Notes under the pieces: generated by a model
The model's input: only the letters and a program-made list of their open reading frames with translations
What the model was told of the DNA's origin: nothing
Databases searched by the model: none
In this document: piece by piece, positions 6,990 to 15,646 of the stretch
Numbering within the stretch: position 1 is the first letter of the stretch
Layout of the letters: every line of letters begins with the position of its first letter
Translations under genes and position numbers: made by a program
Assembly (NCBI RefSeq): GCF_015206995.1
Contig: NZ_JADEXR010000046.1
Span: 1-43,292, forward strand
DNA length: 43,292 nt
Direction: 5' to 3'
From: an aff. Roholtiella sp. LEGE 12411
Lineage (GTDB): Bacteria > Cyanobacteriota > Cyanobacteriia > Cyanobacteriales > Nostocaceae

Positions 6990-7838
6990 TTAAGAATGTA
7001 GCTTCACTGAGGAAATAGATTTAGTTTCACCTTTGGAGTTCCAACTTCGACGTGCGGCTTCCACAAATTGGCTGACGCGAATTGGATCAATTGGCTGCTC
7101 AATTCGTCCGTGGCGTTTCAGGGAACTGGAAACAATTACACCATCTGCTCCCGGCATCAGTGTATCAATATTTTCCCAATTAGCCCCACTACCGATGAAC
7201 ACTGGCGTGCCATTTGCTGCACCACAAGCCAGTTCCAAATCTTCTAAGTTAGGAGGGCTACCAGTAGCCCAGCCGGACAAAATCACCCCATCTGCTAAAC
7301 CCCTTTCAATTGTGTCTTTCACCGCAACCGTCAGATTTGGGGAACTCAAAGGACGAGCGTGCTTCACTAATACGTCGGCCAGGATTTTGACATCACAGCC
7401 TAACTCTCTGCGATAGCGGAGTAATTGATGGGCTTCTCCCTCAATCAATCCCTGGTCAGTTGCCATTACGCCAGTGAGGACATTAACGCGGATGAATTGC
7501 GATCGTACGCAACTAGCGATCGCCATCGCACTTTTGGCGTCGTTTCGCAAAACATTTAAACCTAAAGGCAAAGTTACCAAATTCTGTATCCGCTGCACCA
7601 CCATAGTCATGGCACTCACAACCGCTGGATCAACTTGATTTTTGGTAAACGGCGCGTCGAAGAAATTTTCCACAATTATTCCATCAACACCTCCGCTAGC
7701 CAAGGCTGTAGCTTCTTGTTCGGCGCGGTCAATTACTGCTTTTAGGCTACCTCCCCAACGGGGCGAGGTGGGCAGCGGTAGCAGGTGAACCACGCCAATA
7801 ATTGGTGAGCGAGTTTTAAATAGCTGATATAAGTCCAC
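6990..7838 (-). CDS. btpA: BtpA, photosystem I biogenesis protein
   Basis: A 282-residue soluble protein starting MDLYQLFKTRSPIIGVVHLL. Segments typical of the BtpA family are LPTSPRWGG, GVDGIIVENFFDAPF, IRVNVLTGVMATDQGLIEG, DVKILADVLVKHA and GVIVSSSLKRHG, which fit a TIM-barrel fold. In Synechocystis BtpA is a peripheral thylakoid protein needed to accumulate photosystem I reaction-centre proteins, particularly at low temperature. Length and motifs are normal. The last dozen residues (ETKSISSVKLHS) are a loose tail. It is transcribed toward the VKOR gene, but a heptamer repeat array separates them, so co-transcription is uncertain. Confidence 0.93.
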   Translation of the reverse strand: MDLYQLFKTRSPIIGVVHLLPLPTSPRWGGSLKAVIDRAEQEATALASGGVDGIIVENFFDAPFTKNQVDPAVVSAMTMVVQRIQNLVTLPLGLNVLRNDAKSAMAIASCVRSQFIRVNVLTGVMATDQGLIEGEAHQLLRYRRELGCDVKILADVLVKHARPLSSPNLTVAVKDTIERGLADGVILSGWATGSPPNLEDLELACGAANGTPVFIGSGANWENIDTLMPGADGVIVSSSLKRHGRIEQPIDPIRVSQFVEAARRSWNSKGETKSISSVKLHS

Positions 7839-8690
7839 TTCTTTAATCCGCCTCGCGGAGTCCAGAGTCCAGAATTAAATGTCTAGAGCAGCCAGTTCGT
7901 TGTGCGGGTAATACCCACAATTTGTACTCCTACGGGGAAGCAAGCTACTCGCGCGTCTCCCTTAAAAGAAGCATCTGGCCTTCAAAAGTCCAGAGTCCAA
8001 GAGCTTTTGACCATTGACTCTGGACTTTTGACCATTGACTCTTGACTTTTGACCATTGACTCTTGACTTTTAACTAACTAGTCAAATGTGTTTTCTGATG
8101 GTCGGTTTACTGCCTCCATCCTAAGACGGAAATTGGGGTCAAACCTCCCATAAGATATGTTAAGATAAAACCTGGCTAACAAGAGGAGTTTGCCACTCAC
8201 AAGACGCGAGGCAGCTTTCCGTGGTTTAGGCCGTCTTACCCACGTGTTTTTCGTTGGGTCAGCCAATCGCCAGGGGAACTTTACTGCTTTATTAGGCGTA
8301 GTCGCGTTCGCACAGCGTCTCGCAAAGGGCGCGATTTCCCTGAGGGTAGCGACTTCTCACAACAGGCCCTTTGGGCGGCTTCCCGATGGGTAAATTAACA
8401 ACGCACACGCTGCGGTAGTATAGAATACCAACAGGCGAATTGTTAAAAAAAATTACAAGTGTCAAATGTACCCAAAGACACTTCACTTTACCCTGGGGAA
8501 CAGATTGATAAAAATATCATAACATGACCTCTATTTCTATTTTATTGATAGGGTCATTAGTCTGTAGACAGTTGATGACAGTAGTAATCTGCTACTGCGC
8601 TGTCCTGATCAAAATGCTGATAGTAAAAGAGCGGAGCTAACGCTTGAATGTTTGATTACAAGAAAAAAAACCTGAAGATTTTTTCCAAAT
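7839..8690. other. Long intergenic region with repeats and the rimO promoter
   Basis: No convincing gene is present in these 850 bases. It holds a 21-bp tandem repeat (8004-8066), HIP1-rich repetitive DNA around 8280-8400, and a hairpin CAGTAG/CTACTG (8579-8597) ahead of rimO. The minus-strand and plus-strand open frames near 8078-8486 have repeat-like, low-quality translations and were not accepted. Confidence 0.5.
8004..8066. repeat. Three 21-bp tandem units
   Basis: The unit CTTTTGACCATTGACTCTTG plus one A occurs three times with a 21-bp period at 8004, 8025 and 8046, then a partial fourth. The first unit differs by two bases. Confidence 0.9.
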
Positions 8691-10010
8691 ATGGGTGATA
8701 AACCAACAATTGCAATTTCTCACCTAGGCTGCGAGAAAAATCGAATTGATACAGAACACATGCTAGGACTGCTGGTAGAAGCAGGCTACGGTGTAGATAC
8801 AAATGAAGAGTTAGCAGATTACGTTATTGTTAATACCTGTAGTTTTATCGAAGCGGCAAGAGAAGAATCTGTTAGAACTTTGGTAGAACTGGCAGAGGCA
8901 GACAAAAAAATCGTAATCACTGGCTGTATGGCGCAACACTTCCAAGAACAATTGTTGGAGGAGTTGCCAGAAGCAGTTGCTGTAGTAGGTACAGGCGATT
9001 ATCACAAAATTGTAAATGTAATTGAGCGGGTAGAACAAGGCGAGCGGGTCAAACAGGTTAGTATCGAACCAACCTACATTGCTGACGAGACTACACCACG
9101 CTACCGTACTACAACGGAGGGTGTAGCTTACCTGCGGGTTGCCGAAGGATGTGATTATCGTTGTGCGTTTTGTATTATTCCTTATCTACGAGGAAACCAG
9201 CGATCGCGTACTATTGAATCTATTGTTGCTGAAGCCGAGCAGTTAGTTAGTCAAGGGGTACAGGAAATTATTCTAATTTCCCAAATCACTACTAATTACG
9301 GTCTGGATATTTACGGTAAACCAAAGTTAGCCGAATTACTTCGTGCTTTGGGGAAAGTAGATGTACCGTGGGTAAGAATGCATTACGCTTATCCCACTGG
9401 ACTGACTCCAGATGTGATAGCAGCAATCCAAGAAACACCCAACGTCTTACCCTACTTGGACTTGCCCTTACAGCATTCTCATCTTGAAATTCTTCGCGCC
9501 ATGAACCGTCCCTGGCAAGGACGTGTAAATGATGGGATTATAGATCGCATCAAAACGGCGTTACCATCAGCGGTGCTACGGACAACATTTATTGTTGGCT
9601 TTCCAGGAGAAACAAGAGAGCATTTCGAGCATCTACTAGAGTTCGTCCAGCAGCATGAATTTGACCATGTTGGTGTCTTCACTTTTTCGCCTGAAGAGGG
9701 AACCCCCGCTTACAAGCTACCAAATCAGGTGCCTCAAGAAGTGATGGACGAGCGCCGATACCAACTGATGGAACTTCAGCAACCGATTTCTCAAAAGAAA
9801 AATCAACAGGAAGTAGGCAAAGTTGTTGATGTCCTGATTGAGCAAGAAAATCCTGAAAGTGGTGAATTAATCGGTCGTTCAGGTAGATTTTCCCCAGAGG
9901 TCGATGGTCAAGTCTATGTTAAAGGCAAAGCGAAGTTAGGAACGATTATACCAGTAGCGATCCACCATGCCGATACATACGATCTCTATGGTCAAGTTGT
10001 CAATAACTAA
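8691..10010 (+). CDS. rimO: Ribosomal protein S12 methylthiotransferase RimO
   Basis: A 439-residue radical-SAM enzyme. The N-terminal MTTase domain carries C14, C50 and C79 for one Fe-S cluster. The radical-SAM motif [10 protein letters not shown] supplies C154, C158 and C161. The C-terminal TRAM domain spans about 375-436. The opening [20 protein letters not shown] is diagnostic of RimO rather than MiaB. The enzyme adds a methylthio group to the conserved aspartate of S12. An A-rich stretch and no clear Shine-Dalgarno precede the ATG. It is followed 71 bases later by the RNA helicase gene on the same strand, so translation-related genes may be co-expressed. Confidence 0.96.
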   Translation: MGDKPTIAISHLGCEKNRIDTEHMLGLLVEAGYGVDTNEELADYVIVNTCSFIEAAREESVRTLVELAEADKKIVITGCMAQHFQEQLLEELPEAVAVVGTGDYHKIVNVIERVEQGERVKQVSIEPTYIADETTPRYRTTTEGVAYLRVAEGCDYRCAFCIIPYLRGNQRSRTIESIVAEAEQLVSQGVQEIILISQITTNYGLDIYGKPKLAELLRALGKVDVPWVRMHYAYPTGLTPDVIAAIQETPNVLPYLDLPLQHSHLEILRAMNRPWQGRVNDGIIDRIKTALPSAVLRTTFIVGFPGETREHFEHLLEFVQQHEFDHVGVFTFSPEEGTPAYKLPNQVPQEVMDERRYQLMELQQPISQKKNQQEVGKVVDVLIEQENPESGELIGRSGRFSPEVDGQVYVKGKAKLGTIIPVAIHHADTYDLYGQVVNN

Positions 10011-10081
10011 ATTGTCATTTGTCCTTTGTTAAATGACTAATGACTAATCCAAAAATCCAAAATAAAATCTTAGGAGAATTG

Positions 10082-11623
10082 ATGAATCTTTCGTTTCAAG
10101 AATTAGGTATTTCCCCAGAACGCGTCGAGCAACTAGAAAAAATCGGCTTTACCGAACCAACTAATATTCAAGTGCAAGCCATTCCCCAACTGCTGGCAGG
10201 CCGTGATGTTGTGGGTCAATCTCAAACTGGAACAGGTAAAACAGCAGCATTTTCACTACCAATTTTAGAGCGGTTAGATATTAATGAAAGGGCTGTGCAA
10301 GCCATAGTTTTAACACCAACTCGTGAATTAGCAATGCAAGTTCACGATGCCATTGAACAGTTTATTGGCAATGAAGGATTGCGGGTGTTAGCAATCTACG
10401 GTGGTCAATCAATTGACCGCCAAATTTTACAACTTAAACGTGGCGTTCACATGGTAGTAGGGACGCCAGGACGAGTGATAGACTTGCTGGATCGCGGTTG
10501 TTTAAAGCTAGATCAAGTGAAGTGGTTTGTGTTGGATGAAGCCGATGAAATGTTGAGCATGGGCTTTATCGACGATGTGGTAAAAATTCTTTCTCAAGCG
10601 CCTGTAGATCGCCAAACAGCTTTATTCTCAGCAACAATGCCACCATCGATTCGGATGTTGGTGAACAAGTTTTTGCGATCGCCTGCAACAGTCACCGTTG
10701 AGCAGCCAAAAGCTGCTCCTAATAAAATCAATCAGGTAGCTTACCTGATTCCCCGCCACTGGACAAAAGCCAAAGCTTTACAGCCAATTCTGGAAATGGA
10801 AGACCCAGAAACAGCTTTAATTTTTGTTCGTACCAGACGCACAGCCGCAGAACTCACCAATCAACTGCAAGCAGCTGGTCACAGCGTTGATGAATACCAC
10901 GGCGATTTATCGCAGCAAGCACGAGAGCGGTTATTGAGCCGATTCCGCAATCGCCAAGTGCGCTGGGTGGTAGCAACTGATATCGCAGCACGGGGATTGG
11001 ATGTCGATCAACTGTCGCACGTGATCAACTACGACTTACCCGATAGTGTGGAAACCTATGTCCACCGTATTGGTCGTACTGGTCGAGCTGGGAAAGAAGG
11101 AACAGCAATTTCTTTAGTACAGCCTTTTGAGCGGCGCAAGCAGCAGACATTTGAACGCCATAACCGCCAAAATTGGCAATTGCTGACGATTCCAACGCGG
11201 GCACAAATTGAAGCGCGTCACATCCTGAAATTGCAAGAACAAGTGCGACAAGCTTTGACAGGCGAGCGTTTAGCTTCGTTTTTGCCGATAGTTAGCGAAC
11301 TGATTGAAGAATATGATGCTCAGGCGATCGCCGCAGCTGCGTTGCAAATCGCTTACGATCAAACTCGCCCCGCTTGGCTGCAATCAGATGTGGAAATTCC
11401 CCAAGAAGACAACGGCCCTACTCCCAAACCCAGATTAAACAAGCGTCGTGAATCGAATGGCGATCGCACTCGCTCTTCTTGGAGCAAATCGGATAGTAGT
11501 AATGGTGAAGAAGAAAGACATGGTACTCCCAAGCCCAAACTGCGGACAACCAGTCGTGAGTCTTCTGTGTCACCTACGAATAAAAAGCTAGGTTCGCATA
11601 CAGCTAGGGAATCGGCTTCTTAG
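10082..11623 (+). CDS. DEAD-box ATP-dependent RNA helicase
   Basis: A 513-residue helicase starting MNLSFQELGISPERVEQLEK. All core motifs are present in order: Q motif, QTGTGKT, PTRELA, TPGR, DEAD, SAT, ARGLD and HRIGRTGR. A charged, serine- and arginine-rich tail (about 430-513) follows. It resembles the cyanobacterial CrhR-like/CsdA group of cold- or redox-responsive helicases. I place the start at 10082, because AGGAG lies 6-7 bases upstream; an ATG at 10040 would add 14 residues drawn from a common intergenic repeat (AATCCAAAA-type). Which Crh paralogue it is cannot be settled here. Confidence 0.93.
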   Translation: MNLSFQELGISPERVEQLEKIGFTEPTNIQVQAIPQLLAGRDVVGQSQTGTGKTAAFSLPILERLDINERAVQAIVLTPTRELAMQVHDAIEQFIGNEGLRVLAIYGGQSIDRQILQLKRGVHMVVGTPGRVIDLLDRGCLKLDQVKWFVLDEADEMLSMGFIDDVVKILSQAPVDRQTALFSATMPPSIRMLVNKFLRSPATVTVEQPKAAPNKINQVAYLIPRHWTKAKALQPILEMEDPETALIFVRTRRTAAELTNQLQAAGHSVDEYHGDLSQQARERLLSRFRNRQVRWVVATDIAARGLDVDQLSHVINYDLPDSVETYVHRIGRTGRAGKEGTAISLVQPFERRKQQTFERHNRQNWQLLTIPTRAQIEARHILKLQEQVRQALTGERLASFLPIVSELIEEYDAQAIAAAALQIAYDQTRPAWLQSDVEIPQEDNGPTPKPRLNKRRESNGDRTRSSWSKSDSSNGEEERHGTPKPKLRTTSRESSVSPTNKKLGSHTARESAS

Positions 11624-11757
11624 TCATTAGTCATTTGTCATTAGTCATTTGTCATTAGTGAGAAACAACGACAAAAGACTAATGGCTTTCACTCAGGACG
11701 GCTAATTTCTTCTATTTGTTTGTAGAACATAACTAAAGATGTATTCTCCGTAATCTT
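11624..11757. repeat. GTCATTAGTCATTT tandem repeats before the Uma2 gene
   Basis: Alternating 7-base words GTCATTA/GTCATTT run from 11622 to about 11658. The remaining 100 bases are AT-rich and should hold the promoter of the Uma2 gene; no clear box is seen. Confidence 0.7.
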
Positions 11758-12336
11758 ATGTTCACCATTACAGACTTAGAGCAACTACAAGTAGAGCATC
11801 CCGAATGGCAGATGGAGCTGGTAGACGGAAATATACTTGTTATGGGCCCATCAGATTATGAATCAGAGGAAATAGGTATAGAATTTGCGCGCCAGATGGC
11901 TAATTGGGTGCGCCCACAGCGGCTAGGACGGGTGACTGGTTCTAGCGCTGGTTTTATTTTGCCTACATTAGAAACTGAAAACGGAAAAGAAGCTGATAAC
12001 GAAAAACGAAATCTCCGCGCTCCCGATGTGTCTTTTGTTCGTGCAGATAAACTTAAGAAAAGCAAACGTGATTTTGTAGAGCTAGTACCTGACTTGATGG
12101 TAGAAATAAAATCTAAGTCAGATCGCATCAAACCACTAGTAGAAAAGATTCAGCTGTTCCTACAACTTGGATGTACAGTTGGCATATTAATTGATCCTGA
12201 TCAATTGACGTTAACAGTTTATCGGCTTAACCAAGAACCGGTAATCTTGCAGGATAACGACAAACTGACATTACCAGACTTACTAACAGGCTGGGAGCTA
12301 ACAGTATCAGAACTGTGGCCTCCTGTGTTTGAGTAG
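11758..12336 (+). CDS. Uma2 family (DUF820) putative endonuclease
   Basis: A 192-residue soluble protein. The order WQMELVDGNILVM, RAPDVSFV and DLMVEIKSKSD matches the Uma2/DUF820 family, a PD-(D/E)XK-type fold hugely expanded in cyanobacteria. The likely catalytic residues are E in MELVDG, D in APDV and E-x-K in VEIKSKSD, all present. The usual end ILIDP...VTVYR...L.G.EL is complete. The biological role of these paralogues is not known; their abundance suggests mobile or recombination-linked functions, which is inference. It stands alone, converging on the aldo/keto reductase gene 6 bases away. Confidence 0.92.
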   Translation: MFTITDLEQLQVEHPEWQMELVDGNILVMGPSDYESEEIGIEFARQMANWVRPQRLGRVTGSSAGFILPTLETENGKEADNEKRNLRAPDVSFVRADKLKKSKRDFVELVPDLMVEIKSKSDRIKPLVEKIQLFLQLGCTVGILIDPDQLTLTVYRLNQEPVILQDNDKLTLPDLLTGWELTVSELWPPVFE

Positions 12337-12342
12337 TAAATA

Positions 12343-13290
12343 TTACAGCCAAGGGCGGCTAACTGCTTCTAGCTCCCTAATTTCATCTTCGTTCAGTCTC
12401 CATCCCAAAGCACCAGCATTCTGTCGTACTTGTTGGGCTGTTTTCACCCCAGCAATGGGAATGACATTACCTTGAGCAATTAACCAGTTGAGAGCAACTT
12501 GGGCTGGGGTGCGATCGTATTTTTCTCCCAAACTGCGTAGTAAAGATATTACAGGTGCAATTTTTTGCAAGCCTTCTTTAGTAAATCGCGGGTCTATCTT
12601 TCTACCTCCACTGGGAGTTTCAGCACTATCAATAGTGTACTTGCCTGTGAGTAATCCTTGCGCCAAAGGACTATATGCCAAGATAGTCACACCCAACTCA
12701 CGAGCAGTTGCCATAATACCCTTACTTTCAATTTGGCGAGTAATTAAAGAGTAACGTACCTGGTTTACGGCTAAAGGCACTCCACGGGCTGCCAATATTT
12801 GGTGCGCGTCTCGCATTTGCTCTGCTGAGTAATTACTTACACCTACTGCGGCAATTCTACCCCGCTTCACTTCATCCGCTAGGGCATTCATCAGAGTTTG
12901 TTGACTTAAAAGAAAAGCAAAAGGCCAATGCACTTGATAGAGGGCGATTCGCTCTAATTGTAGTCGTTTGAGGCTTTCTGTTAAGGCATTGGAAACCGAT
13001 TGACCTGTAAATCGCCACGGTAGGGGGCCAAATTTGGTAGCGATTTGTACTGGTTGTTGCGTCTTTTGCAGAAATTGTCCCAAAAATTTCTCGCTTTTTC
13101 CCATTCCGTAAATTTCCGCAGTGTCGAAGAAGGTAACACCAGCTTCTAAAGCTGCTGTAAAAGCCTCTTGTAACTCTTCTTGACCGTAGCGATCGCCATA
13201 ATTCCAAAATAGTTTATCACCCCAAGCCCAAGTGCCTATGCACAAAGGTGTAACAACTGGGCCATTTTGCCCCAATGTGATGTTTTCCAC
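12343..13290 (-). CDS. Aldo/keto reductase
   Basis: A 315-residue NADPH-dependent TIM-barrel oxidoreductase. The catalytic tetrad is complete: D56 and Y61 in FFDTAEIYG, K86 in IATKFG and H121 in YQVHWP. The cofactor-binding end PIAGVKTAQQVRQNAGA is also present. It resembles the plant-chloroplast/cyanobacterial pyridoxal-reductase-like and YdbC-like group; the substrate is not predictable. An imperfect palindrome lies 44-64 bases upstream of the start (13334-13354), a possible operator. It converges with the Uma2 gene. Confidence 0.92.
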   Translation of the reverse strand: MENITLGQNGPVVTPLCIGTWAWGDKLFWNYGDRYGQEELQEAFTAALEAGVTFFDTAEIYGMGKSEKFLGQFLQKTQQPVQIATKFGPLPWRFTGQSVSNALTESLKRLQLERIALYQVHWPFAFLLSQQTLMNALADEVKRGRIAAVGVSNYSAEQMRDAHQILAARGVPLAVNQVRYSLITRQIESKGIMATARELGVTILAYSPLAQGLLTGKYTIDSAETPSGGRKIDPRFTKEGLQKIAPVISLLRSLGEKYDRTPAQVALNWLIAQGNVIPIAGVKTAQQVRQNAGALGWRLNEDEIRELEAVSRPWL

Positions 13291-13333
13291 GGTTGCAAAA
13301 TTTGATTTGTTTACATTTCTTTACTTTTATAGT

Positions 13334-13354
13334 GTATCGTTATCGATAAGATAC
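13334..13354. promoter_or_regulatory. Near-palindrome upstream of the aldo/keto reductase gene
   Basis: GTATC, one extra G, the perfect 10-bp palindrome TTATCGATAA, then GATAC. It lies 44 bases before the start codon on the promoter side, a place suited to an operator. The regulator is not identified. Confidence 0.4.
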
Positions 13355-13391
13355 GGTGCGATCGTCACCACTTAGCCGCAAATCTTGTTGT

Positions 13392-13421
13392 GCGTAGGGC
13401 GTAGCCCGTCGTAGACATCGC
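13392..13421. repeat. Interspersed palindromic repeat, intergenic copy
   Basis: GCGTAGGGCGTAGCCCGTCG followed by TAGACATCGC. It is nearly identical to the copy at 16945-16973 and related to the in-gene copies at 3266 and 20918. Confidence 0.8.
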
Positions 13422-13467
13422 GCCTTGCATAAAGATTTAAATCCTGAATCAAACACGCATAAACAAG

Positions 13468-13497
13468 ATCCCCGACAACTTTTACGAAGTCGGGGAT
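13468..13497. terminator. GC-rich hairpin
   Basis: ATCCCCGAC (13468-13476) and GTCGGGGAT (13489-13497) are perfectly complementary around a 12-base loop. It lies between the end of the 13560 gene and the start of the aldo/keto reductase gene (both minus strand), so it may end leftward transcription of the former, though no T-run follows. It could equally be an interspersed hairpin repeat. Confidence 0.45.
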
Positions 13498-13559
13498 ATG
13501 CTGGCTACAATTCTCACTAATCAAATAGGATTGCTATAGTTAAGTGTATTTACTTGTAT

Positions 13560-13784
13560 TTAGGAATTAGATGATTTATCCTGCTTAGCTTTTTTGATTA
13601 ATTCCATGTAGACATTAATCTCACTAATTTCTACGTCATGCTCAACTCTGGTTACTTTCCATTTCTCCTTTTTTAAGTAAACTTCCTCTCCTACTCTGGG
13701 AATAAATTGGAGATCATAGAACTTTTTTAGAAAATCTTTTTGGTTTTCTTCCCATAATATTACTTTGACTTGTTCTTTACTCAT
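13560..13784 (-). CDS. Small hypothetical protein
   Basis: A 74-residue acidic/basic protein, MSKEQVKVILWEENQKDFLK at the start, with the central piece FIPRVGEEVYLKKEKWKVTR and a helical lysine-rich end. The pattern PRVGE.V......W.V..V is common in small SH3-like beta-barrel proteins from phages and cyanobacteria. No membrane span or catalytic motif is visible. It has no close partner; the toxin gene is 136 bases upstream on the same strand. I do not recognise a named family, and the function is unknown, but codon use and composition look like a real gene. Confidence 0.6.
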   Translation of the reverse strand: MSKEQVKVILWEENQKDFLKKFYDLQFIPRVGEEVYLKKEKWKVTRVEHDVEISEINVYMELIKKAKQDKSSNS

Positions 13785-13920
13785 TGCTTATGCCTTTTTG
13801 ATCACTAGATGAAGGTAAGTAGTTTGATGACATACATACGGCAAGTTTATCTTACTAATTAAATGGAATAGCGTAGTTAAAACCACATTTTCACAATGTT
13901 TAAACTGACCTGTGTAATAA

Positions 13921-14328
13921 TCACAAAGACCACAATTCCAGACTCTTGAACCAACTCAAATCTCTGTAATCCAATGTCCAAACACTAGCGTCATAAAGTT
14001 TAGCTACCGCTACAACAGAGGCATCCTCTAAAGTTCCTTGCCAGTCTGGTATTTGGCGAACCATGCTGAAAATCTCCTGAAACATTTCCATGTTCACTGG
14101 TACAGTCACTGTGTTCTCACTAATGACGCCTAGTGCAGTCATTGCAGCACGGCTCGATTGTTCTCGTAGCACAAACTTGTAAACTTCAAACAGCACAGGT
14201 AGAGGGGTTAGAACCTCACCAAACAACGCTGGTAACTTACTAAAACCCGCTTTGCATTCCTGATGGTAGTCATCTTGGAGAGAAACCAAGGCAATCAGGG
14301 GGCCTGCATCCAAAACGAGACGCTTCAT
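13921..14328 (-). CDS. PIN domain toxin (VapC-like)
   Basis: A 135-residue PIN-fold protein. The four acidic positions expected of the family are visible: D7 in LVLDAGPLIAL, E48 in VLFEVYKF, D102 in LEDASVVAVAK and D120 in VWTLDYRDL. This suggests a magnesium-dependent ribonuclease. Its start overlaps the stop of the antitoxin gene (ATGA, 14325-14328), the usual type II toxin-antitoxin arrangement. The toxin is complete with no frameshift. Targets of such PIN toxins include tRNAs and rRNA loops; which one applies here cannot be read from sequence. Confidence 0.88.
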   Translation of the reverse strand: MKRLVLDAGPLIALVSLQDDYHQECKAGFSKLPALFGEVLTPLPVLFEVYKFVLREQSSRAAMTALGVISENTVTVPVNMEMFQEIFSMVRQIPDWQGTLEDASVVAVAKLYDASVWTLDYRDLSWFKSLELWSL

Positions 14329-14540
14329 CCTTGTATCAAATAGTCTTCATTAACTGAAGCATCTGTAGGAGCATTTTCCACGATTCCTGCTAGCGATAGT
14401 AGCCTTGAACCATTTTTGGGGCGTAACTTTTCCGCCAGTGCTGCCTGTACAACACTTGATGGGTTTTGCTCTGGATGATCTTTTAAGTATTGGTCAAGTT
14501 GTGTCCACAACTCATCAGGAATATATAGTGTGCGTTTCAT
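14325..14540 (-). CDS. Ribbon-helix-helix (CopG-like) antitoxin
   Basis: A 71-residue protein with the short beta-strand MKRTLYIPDELWTQLDQYLK at the N-terminus, followed by PSSVVQAALAEKL, the form of a ribbon-helix-helix DNA-binding domain (residues 1-42). The remaining 30 residues are an acidic tail likely to wrap the PIN toxin. It overlaps the toxin gene by four bases. A perfect inverted repeat (14558-14575) lies just upstream, between the start codon and a TATACAAT -10-like box, so the complex probably represses its own promoter. Confidence 0.87.
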   Translation of the reverse strand: MKRTLYIPDELWTQLDQYLKDHPEQNPSSVVQAALAEKLRPKNGSRLLSLAGIVENAPTDASVNEDYLIQG

Positions 14541-14557
14541 TTGATCAGTCTTTCGAG

Positions 14558-14575
14558 GTACAACACTAGTTGTAC
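14558..14575. promoter_or_regulatory. Operator of the RHH/PIN toxin-antitoxin module
   Basis: GTACAAC-ACTA-GTTGTAC is a perfect 7-bp inverted repeat 17 bases before the antitoxin ATG. On the minus strand TATACAAT (about 14579-14586) lies directly upstream as a -10 candidate, so bound antitoxin would cover the transcription start. Confidence 0.65.
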
Positions 14576-15011
14576 TCTCATTGTATAGCTATAGCCATCA
14601 AGATTAGAACGTAGACTATGACAGTTATGGCAGAGGACAGGGCATAGGGGACTATTGACAAGCTTGAAAGTCTCTTGGTGTCCAGGTTGGATGATTAATT
14701 GATGTCCTAACTACCTTGGCGGCTGCTATAGTTGCTGGAGTGCGATCGCCTCGGGCGGGGCGTAGCCCATCGCTATTTTTTAGCTAGTTTCTGCTCAATG
14801 TTGCGATCGCCTATCTCCAATCGTAATAGGATGTAATTAGAATTTAACTTTAGGTCTACTACGAGCTCATGTTTTTGTAAAACCCATACAACCTTCCAAA
14901 AACGCGATCGCTCTCCCAATTCCTACAGAATAAAGTATTGCTCTCTAACCTCTGTAGCTTCTGCTCTACAATGAAGTGAAGAATCTAGCAGCTTAAACAG
15001 GGGATTTATTT
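14576..15011. other. Intergenic region with HIP1-linked repeat
   Basis: No gene is seen. It contains a HIP1-bounded repeat at 14742-14773 (GCGATCGCCTCGGGCGGGGC then GTAGCCCATCGC), related to the copy at 17059-17090, and on the right a TACAAT (about 14966) and an AGGGG Shine-Dalgarno (about 14999) that belong to the 15012 gene. Confidence 0.5.
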
Positions 15012-15284
15012 ATGTCCCACCCGACGCTCAGTAGCCAAGAAGTCGCCCGACGTGGAAAGGAACTTTATCAGAGAAGTATCCGTGCCAAAGTTGAGACACA
15101 AGAGAATATTGGCAAAATTATCTCGATTAATGTTGAAACAGGAGATTACGAAATCGGTGATGATTTAGTGGAGACGAGTCTTCGATTACGATCCAAGCAA
15201 ACCGATGCAGCACTTTGGGGAGAAAGAATTGGTTTTGATGCCGTTTATGCAGTTGGTGGTACATTGCTCAGGACAGCACAGTGA
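15012..15284 (+). CDS. Small partner protein of the aspartyl-protease gene, unknown function
   Basis: A 90-residue soluble protein. The N-terminal half is a charged helix (SSQEVARRGKELYQRSIRAK, residues 7-26), followed by a beta-rich part, IGKIISINVETGDYEIGDDL, and a C-terminal GERIGFDAVYAVGG. Similar short proteins are found in cyanobacteria beside aspartyl-protease-like genes, as I recall, but none is characterised. It overlaps the next gene by four bases (GTGA, 15281-15284), so the two products are made together. The size and gene order resemble an antitoxin-toxin pair, which is inference. A good AGGGG ribosome binding site supports the start. Confidence 0.75.
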   Translation: MSHPTLSSQEVARRGKELYQRSIRAKVETQENIGKIISINVETGDYEIGDDLVETSLRLRSKQTDAALWGERIGFDAVYAVGGTLLRTAQ

Positions 15285-15646
15285 TACACGGGACTGTAGT
15301 TGGACTTCAGGCAAGAATGAGTGTGATTATTCTTCCCCCAGAACACTCAGGTGTAGAAATCGAATGTGTGATTGATACAGGTTTTGAAGGGTTCTTAACC
15401 TTGCCGCCTTCTGTCATTGCTGCTCTTGGCTTGCCGTACCTCATCAACATCAACGCAAACCTCGCTAACAATTCCAGTGTGGAAACCAATGTTTATTTGG
15501 CAACAGTTGTATGGAATGGTGTGGAGCGTAATATTGCAGCCCTAATGGGTCGTCGTCCACTCATTGGAACTGCCCTGCTTGAAAATTATCATCTCAGTAT
15601 AGATTTTTGTGAGCGTGGTACGGTTCTGGTGGATGAAATTCTATAA
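15281..15646 (+). CDS. Clan AA (retropepsin-like) aspartic protease
   Basis: A 121-residue protein with GTG start. VEIECVIDTGFEGFLTLPPS (25-44) contains the single D-T-G (32-34) of clan AA proteases, with the later RRPLIGTALLENYHLSIDF (91-109) matching the conserved LIG..LL segment. One D-T-G per chain implies that activity needs a homodimer, as in retroviral proteases. There is no signal peptide, so it acts in the cytoplasm. It is translationally coupled to the small upstream gene, its likely partner or first substrate. Targets are unknown. The start could also be ATG at codon 13, but the GTGA overlap favours the position given. Confidence 0.85.
   Translation: MIHGTVVGLQARMSVIILPPEHSGVEIECVIDTGFEGFLTLPPSVIAALGLPYLININANLANNSSVETNVYLATVVWNGVERNIAALMGRRPLIGTALLENYHLSIDFCERGTVLVDEIL

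Noticed and set aside
8078-8486. Overlapping small frames before rimO
   Set aside because: All read through repeat-rich DNA; no ribosome binding site or family resemblance.
10040-10081. Earlier ATG for the RNA helicase
   Set aside because: It adds 14 residues encoded by a common intergenic repeat, while AGGAG stands before ATG 10082.
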